Assembly: GCA_046349435.1 (NCBI GenBank)
Contig: JAXMCI010000003.1
Coordinates: forward strand, 273,610-337,609
Origin: JAXMCI01 sp046349435
GTDB taxonomy: Bacteria > Pseudomonadota > Alphaproteobacteria > Dongiales > Dongiaceae
Direction: 5' to 3'
DNA length: 64,000 bases
Part shown: positions 56,485 through 64,000 of the stretch, piece by piece
Numbering within the stretch: the stretch's first letter is position 1
Layout: each line of letters starts with the position of its first letter
The notes under the pieces: model-generated
What the model saw: the letters and a program-made list of their open reading frames with translations, nothing else
The model's database searches: none
Told to the model about the DNA's origin: nothing
Program-made: the position numbers and the translations under genes

Positions 56485-57840
56485 ATGCGACGCCGCTCGC
56501 TGCGCCTGCGGCTGCTGCTGGCGGCGGTCGCCTCGGTCGGGGTCGCGCTGCTGGTCGCCGGCTTCGCGCTGGTGGCGCTGTTCTCGGCCCAGATCGGCGA
56601 GCGGATCGACGCCGAGCTGGACACCTACATCCGGCAGCTCACCGCGGCGGTGCTGGTCGATGCCGATGGCTCGCTGCGCCTCACCCGGCCGCTCGCCGAT
56701 CCGCGCTTCGACAAGCCCTATGGCGGGCTCTACTGGCAGATCCAGGACGATGCGCGCGGCACGGCGCTGCGCTCGCGCTCGCTCTGGGACACCCGGCTGG
56801 CGCTGCCCGCCGACACGCTGCGGCCCGGCGTCGTCGACCGCCACACCCTGCCCGGCCCGGGCGGCCAGCCTCTTCTGGTTCGCGAGCGCCCGGTCATCCT
56901 GCCGGTGGCCGGCGGCGAGCGCATGCTGCGCATCGCCGTCGCGCTCGACATGCGCGACATTCTCGAGGCCCGCCGCGAGCTGATGGGGCAGGTGGCGGTG
57001 GCCCTCGGCGTGCTGGGCGTCGTGCTGCTCGCCGCCGCCTGGGTGCAGGTCGGCGTCGGCCTCAGCCCGCTCGAGGCGGTGCGGCGCGGGCTCAACGCGG
57101 TGAATGCCGGCGAGCGCCGCCGGCTGGAGGGCGCCTTCCCCGACGAGCTGCAGCCGCTGGTCGGCGAGGTCAACCAGCTGCTGGCGGCGCAGGAGCGGGC
57201 GATGGAGGCGGCCCGCGCCCGCGCCGCCGAGCTGGCGCACGGGCTGAAGACGCCGCTGACGGCGATCGCCGGCGACGCCGCGCGGCTGCGCGACCGCGGC
57301 GAGACGGAGATCGCCGACGAGCTCGAGGAGCTGGCGCTCGCCATGCGCCGGCACGTCGAGCACGAGCTGACCCGCGCCCGGCTGCAGTTCGCCGGCGCGA
57401 GCCGGCCGGCGACGCCGCTGGCCGCGGCGGTCGAGCCGATCGTGCGGACGCTGCGCCGCACCCCCGCCGGCGGCGCGCTGGACTGGCGGGTCGCCGTGCC
57501 GCCCGCGATCGCGGTCGCGCTGGAGCCCCCCGACCTCGCCGAGCTGCTCGGCAACCTGCTGGAGAACGCGGCGCGCTGGGCGCGCGCCTCGGTCACCGTC
57601 GAGGCGGTGAAGGGCAGCCCGGTGCGGCTCGTGATCGCCGACGACGGCCCGGGCGTGCCGCCGGCGATGATCGACCGGATCGGCGAGCGGGGCGTGCGCT
57701 CCGACGAGCGGCCGGGCGGCGCCGGCATCGGGCTCGCCATCGTCCGCGACATCCTGGAGGCCTATGGCGGCGCGCTCCGGCTGGAGAACCGGCCTGAGGG
57801 CGGGCTGCGCGCGACGGTCGAGCTGCCTGCCGTCGGCTGA
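56485..57840 (+). CDS. PhoQ/QseC-like sensor histidine kinase
   Basis: 451 residues. TM1 near 8-33, a periplasmic domain of about 130 residues (YIRQLTAAVLVDADGSLRL), TM2 near 172-190, a short HAMP-like region, then H252 in ELAHGLKTPLTAIAGD, which is the PhoQ-type H-box, and an HATPase with NLLENAARWA, DDGPGV and GAGIGLAIV. Together with the regulator it forms a two-component pair; input could be divalent cations or envelope stress, as in relatives, but that is not shown. Confidence 0.95.
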   Translation: MRRRSLRLRLLLAAVASVGVALLVAGFALVALFSAQIGERIDAELDTYIRQLTAAVLVDADGSLRLTRPLADPRFDKPYGGLYWQIQDDARGTALRSRSLWDTRLALPADTLRPGVVDRHTLPGPGGQPLLVRERPVILPVAGGERMLRIAVALDMRDILEARRELMGQVAVALGVLGVVLLAAAWVQVGVGLSPLEAVRRGLNAVNAGERRRLEGAFPDELQPLVGEVNQLLAAQERAMEAARARAAELAHGLKTPLTAIAGDAARLRDRGETEIADELEELALAMRRHVEHELTRARLQFAGASRPATPLAAAVEPIVRTLRRTPAGGALDWRVAVPPAIAVALEPPDLAELLGNLLENAARWARASVTVEAVKGSPVRLVIADDGPGVPPAMIDRIGERGVRSDERPGGAGIGLAIVRDILEAYGGALRLENRPEGGLRATVELPAVG

Positions 57841-57842
57841 GA

Positions 57843-58211
57843 TCAGGAGCGCCGGTAGCCGTTCGCGCTCATGCAGGCATCGACCGCGGCGGTGAACGCC
57901 TGGTCGTCGCCGATCGCACCGATCGTCGCGCCGATCACCAGCCCCGCGGCGGCGCCGATCCAGGCGCCCTGGCCGGCCGCTCCGGAGAGCGCGCCGGCCA
58001 GCGCGCCGTGCGCCGCCCCGACCAGCACGCCTGCTGCCGCGGCGAGCAGGGTCCGTTCGGCATCGAGCTGCTGGTGCGCCTCGTCGCGGCAGCGGTCGAG
58101 CTGCGCGTCGTAGGGCGGCCCGCTGGCCGGTGCGCCGCCGGTCGGCACGTAGGTGGCCGAGCAGCCGGCCAGCAGCAGGATGAACGAGGGCAGCAACAGC
58201 CTGCGCAGCAT
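57843..58211 (-). CDS. glycine-zipper lipoprotein
   Basis: 122 residues from ATG 58211. The lipobox LLAGC (ILLLAGCSATYV) marks a lipoprotein. The middle is a run of small-residue repeats (GVLVGAAHGALAGALSGAAGQGAWIGAAAGLVIGATIGAIG) in pieces, a glycine-zipper as in SlyB/outer-membrane stabilising proteins. It ends FTAAVDACMSANGYRRS. Convergent with the kinase gene, 2 nt apart. Role probably structural in the envelope. Confidence 0.85.
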   Translation of the reverse strand: MLRRLLLPSFILLLAGCSATYVPTGGAPASGPPYDAQLDRCRDEAHQQLDAERTLLAAAAGVLVGAAHGALAGALSGAAGQGAWIGAAAGLVIGATIGAIGDDQAFTAAVDACMSANGYRRS

Positions 58212-58289
58212 GGGCCACCTCCGCGATGGGGTGGCGGCAGTATACGGCCACAACCTTACGGTGTCACGACATACAAGACACAACCAATA

Positions 58290-58370
58290 TGTCATCCCGG
58301 CGAAAGCCGGGATCCATGCATCAGCGGCTTGGCATCGGCCACATGGATCCCGGCTTTCGCCGGGATGACA
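58290..58370. repeat. REP-like palindrome with 28-bp arms
   Basis: Arms 58290-58317 and 58343-58370 are perfect inverted repeats; each arm also contains an internal hairpin (CCCGGC-GAAA-GCCGGG). The loop is 25 nt. It lies between the lipoprotein gene and the alcohol dehydrogenase gene, and belongs to the same class as 27758-27831. Confidence 0.9.
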
Positions 58371-58422
58371 ACGTCAATCGGACAACACTGACCTATGACC
58401 GGCTTCGTGTCCCCGCGACGGC

Positions 58423-59604
58423 CTACAGCCGCCCCTCGAGGCTGGCGACGAACATCCGCTTCAGCTCCGGCACGCCGACCGGGATCGGGTTGCCGCCGTC
58501 GCTGGGGTCGACCGCCGCCATCTCCGACAGCTTGTCGAGCCGGTCGGTGCCGATGCCGACCTCGGCCAGCGTGTGCGGGATACCGATCTCGCGGCGCAGC
58601 GCCAGCACCCAGTCGAGCACCGCCTGGTAGCCGGCGCCCGGCAGGCCGAGCCAGGCGGCGAGCCGGGTCAGCTTGCCCTCGATCGCCGGCCGGTTGAAGG
58701 CCAGCACATAGGGCATGACGACCGCGTTGCTGAGGCCGTGATGGGTGTCGTAGAGGGCGCCCAGCGGATGGCTCAGCGCATGGATCGCGCCCAGCCCCTT
58801 CTGGAACGCGGTGGCGCCCATGCTGGCGGCCGCCATCATGTTGGCGCGGGCGACGAGGTCCTGGCCGTCGCGCACCGCCGCCGGCAGGTACTCCTTGACC
58901 AGCCGCATGCCCTCGACCGCGATGCCCTCGGCCATCGGGTGGTAGCCGGGCGCGCAATAGGCCTCCAGGCAGTGGGCGAGCGCGTCCATCCCGGTGGCGG
59001 CGGTGATCTTCGGCGGCAGGCCGGCCGTCAGCGCCGGGTCGGCGATGACGATGGCCGGCAGCATCTTCGGGTGGAAGACGATGACCTTGGTGTGGGTCGC
59101 CTCGTTGGTGATGACCGAGGCGCGGCCGACCTCGGAGCCGGTGCCGGCGGTGGTCGGCACGGCGATCACCGGCACGACGCCGGCCGGGTCGACCAGCTTC
59201 CAGTTGTCGCCGACATCCTCGAAGTCCCACATCGGGCGCTTCTGGCCGACCATCAGGGCGACCGTCTTGCCGGCGTCGAGCGCGCTGCCGCCGCCGAAGG
59301 CGATGACGCCGTCATGGCCGCCGCTGCGGAACGCCGCCAGCCCGTCCTCGACGTTCTTGCCGACCGGGTTGCCCTTGATCGCGCTGAACAGGCCGGTCGG
59401 CACCCCCGCCGCCCGGTTGGCGGCCACCGCGTCGGTGATCATCGGCAGGGCGGCGAGGCCCGGATCGGTCACCAGCAGCGGCCGCTTCAGACCGAGGCTC
59501 TTGCAGGCATCCGCCAGCTCGGCGATGCGGCCGACGCCGAAGCGCACCTGGGTGGGATAGCTCCAATTGCCGCGCAGCTTGGCGGCGTCGCTGGTCGAGG
59601 TCAT
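58423..59604 (-). CDS. iron-containing alcohol dehydrogenase
   Basis: 393 residues from ATG 59604 with GGAG upstream. Group III ADH: GVIAFGGGSALDAGKTVALM (NAD-binding GGGS), VPTTAGTGSEVGRASVI, MDALAHCLEAY and the Fe-ligand region HALSHPLGALYDTHHGLSNAVVMP containing several His. The reaction is likely oxidation of a short alcohol or reduction of an aldehyde with NAD(H); the substrate is not determinable. Confidence 0.94.
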   Translation of the reverse strand: MTSTSDAAKLRGNWSYPTQVRFGVGRIAELADACKSLGLKRPLLVTDPGLAALPMITDAVAANRAAGVPTGLFSAIKGNPVGKNVEDGLAAFRSGGHDGVIAFGGGSALDAGKTVALMVGQKRPMWDFEDVGDNWKLVDPAGVVPVIAVPTTAGTGSEVGRASVITNEATHTKVIVFHPKMLPAIVIADPALTAGLPPKITAATGMDALAHCLEAYCAPGYHPMAEGIAVEGMRLVKEYLPAAVRDGQDLVARANMMAAASMGATAFQKGLGAIHALSHPLGALYDTHHGLSNAVVMPYVLAFNRPAIEGKLTRLAAWLGLPGAGYQAVLDWVLALRREIGIPHTLAEVGIGTDRLDKLSEMAAVDPSDGGNPIPVGVPELKRMFVASLEGRL

Positions 59605-59726
59605 CGGCGGGGTCTCCGGCTGGATTGCGGCCAGGGTTGTCCTCCCGCCGGCCACGGCCTGTCAATCGGCGCCCTGCAGATCCGCCGGCAGTTGACAGGA
59701 GGCCCGGGCGTCCCCTGATTCGAGCG

Positions 59727-62723
<2,997 letters not shown>

Positions 62724-64000
62724 CCGCGGCAGCTCTCGCTGCGCCCTTCGGCTTGCCGCCCGACGGCGTCGCCGCGGCCCTCGCCGCGCTCGAGGTCGAG
62801 GGCTTCGCCATGCGCGGCCGCTTCACCGCCGTGACGCCGGACGAGGAATGGTGCGAGCGCCGGCTGCTCGCCCGCATCCACCGCTACACGGTGAAGCGCC
62901 TCAGGGCCGAGATCGAGCCGGTCGCCGCCCGCGACCTGCTGCGCTTCCTGCTCGCCTGGCAGCGCGTCGCGCCGGAGAGCCGCATGCAGGGCGCCGACGC
63001 GGTGGCCGCGGTGGCGGCGCAGCTCGAGGGCTTCGAGGCCCCGGCCGGCGCCTGGGAGAGCGAGCTGCTGTCCGCCCGGATATCCGAGTACGAGCCGGCC
63101 TGGCTCGACGACGAGTGCCTGGCCGGCCGGCTGGCCTGGGCCCGGCTGTCGCCGCGCGGCGGCCGCGCCGCCCGCGAGCGCGGGCCGACGCCGGTGCGCA
63201 CCACGCCGATCGTGCTGCTGCCGCGCCGCCATCTCGCCGCCTGGACCTTGCTGGCGGTGCCGCCCGACGAGGCGGCGGCCAGCCAGCGCGCCCGCGCCGC
63301 GCTCGACTGCATCCGCGCCCAGGGCGCCTCCTTCTTCGACGAGCTGGTCGAGGGCAGCGGCCTCTTGCGCACCCAGCTCGAGGAGGCGCTGGGCGAGCTC
63401 GTCGCCCTCGGCCTGGTCAGCTCCGACAGCTTCGCCGGGCTGCGCGCCCTGCTGGTCCCGTCCGACCGCCGCAAGCCGCTCGCCGGCGGCCGGCGGCGGC
63501 GCCGCACCGCCGCCTTCGACATGGCCGATGCCGGCCGCTGGGCGCTCGCCCGCCGGCCGCGGCCGGGCCAGGACGATGCAGCGGCCCGTGCCGCCGCGGT
63601 CGAGCATGTCGCCCGCGCCCTGCTGCGCCGCTACGGCGTGGTGTTCTGGCGCCTGCTCGAGCGCGAGGCCGCCTGGCTGCCGCCCTGGCGCGACCTGCTG
63701 CGCGTCTATCGCCGGCTCGAGGCGCGCGGCGAGATCCGCGGCGGCCGCTTCGTCGCGGGCTTCTCCGGCGAGCAGTTCGCCCTGCCCGAGGCGATCGGCC
63801 CGCTGCGCGAGGCCCGCCGCAAGCCGGCGTCCGGCGAGCTCGTCTCGCTCTCCGGCGCCGACCCGCTCAACCTCGTCGGCATCCTCACCCCCGACGCCCG
63901 CCTGCCGGCGCTCGCCGGCAACCGCCTGCTCTACCGCGACGGCCTGCCGATCGCGGCACTCGAGGGCGGCGCCGTCCGCTTCTTCGCCGCCATGCCGCCG

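Overview
The window looks like a chromosomal segment of a very GC-rich alphaproteobacterium, probably Rhodospirillales-like. The grounds are the greA-carB-carA-yqeY-dnaG-rpoD neighbourhood, the NodT-type efflux outer-membrane protein, separate mlaA-mlaC genes, an HWE/HisKA_2 histidine kinase with a single-domain receiver, and TGTCAT-type palindromic repeats. Genus cannot be fixed from the sequence alone.

Left edge (1-4765): a TPR/TolB-domain regulator cut by the window edge, a 110-residue unknown protein, a YcaO protein, an overlapping TfuA protein and an 84-residue exported small protein. YcaO plus TfuA is the enzyme pair that installs backbone thioamides, so this is the best candidate for an undescribed peptide-modification (RiPP-like) system. 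By eye this stretch is less extremely GC-rich than the rest.

Housekeeping block (4784-14813): greA, carB and carA leftward with a plausible carA promoter; yqeY, dnaG, rpoD rightward; then a tRNA with a CAT anticodon behind a long inverted repeat. 15068-22778 is an RND tripartite efflux operon with a SulP permease overlapping its end. 22788-28396 holds small proteins, a DCoH-like protein with altered catalytic residues, a DUF2165 membrane protein, a Ca2+-type P-ATPase, a cupin and CreA.

Transport block (28464-45395): a branched-chain amino-acid-type ABC transporter with a fused LivM-LivG protein, an MHS-family MFS transporter with a roughly 200-residue insert, ettA, mlaA-mlaC, and a complete dipeptide ABC operon. 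45489-51785 is a leftward signalling operon: HWE kinase, single receiver, RsbR, RsbS, RsbT, an RsbT-PP2C fusion and an RsbT/RsbW-like-hybrid histidine kinase fusion. It is a stressosome wired to two-component proteins. An IS256-family element (51912-53190) sits directly upstream.

Right part (53278-64000): an alpha/beta hydrolase, a cytochrome b561, PepSY-type exported proteins and an OmpR/PhoQ-like two-component pair that share a duplicated 40-bp operator-like motif, a glycine-zipper lipoprotein, an iron alcohol dehydrogenase and an Lhr-family helicase. The helicase reading frame is broken by an apparent 1-nt shift and runs off the window. All functional calls come from reading motifs; no database search was possible.
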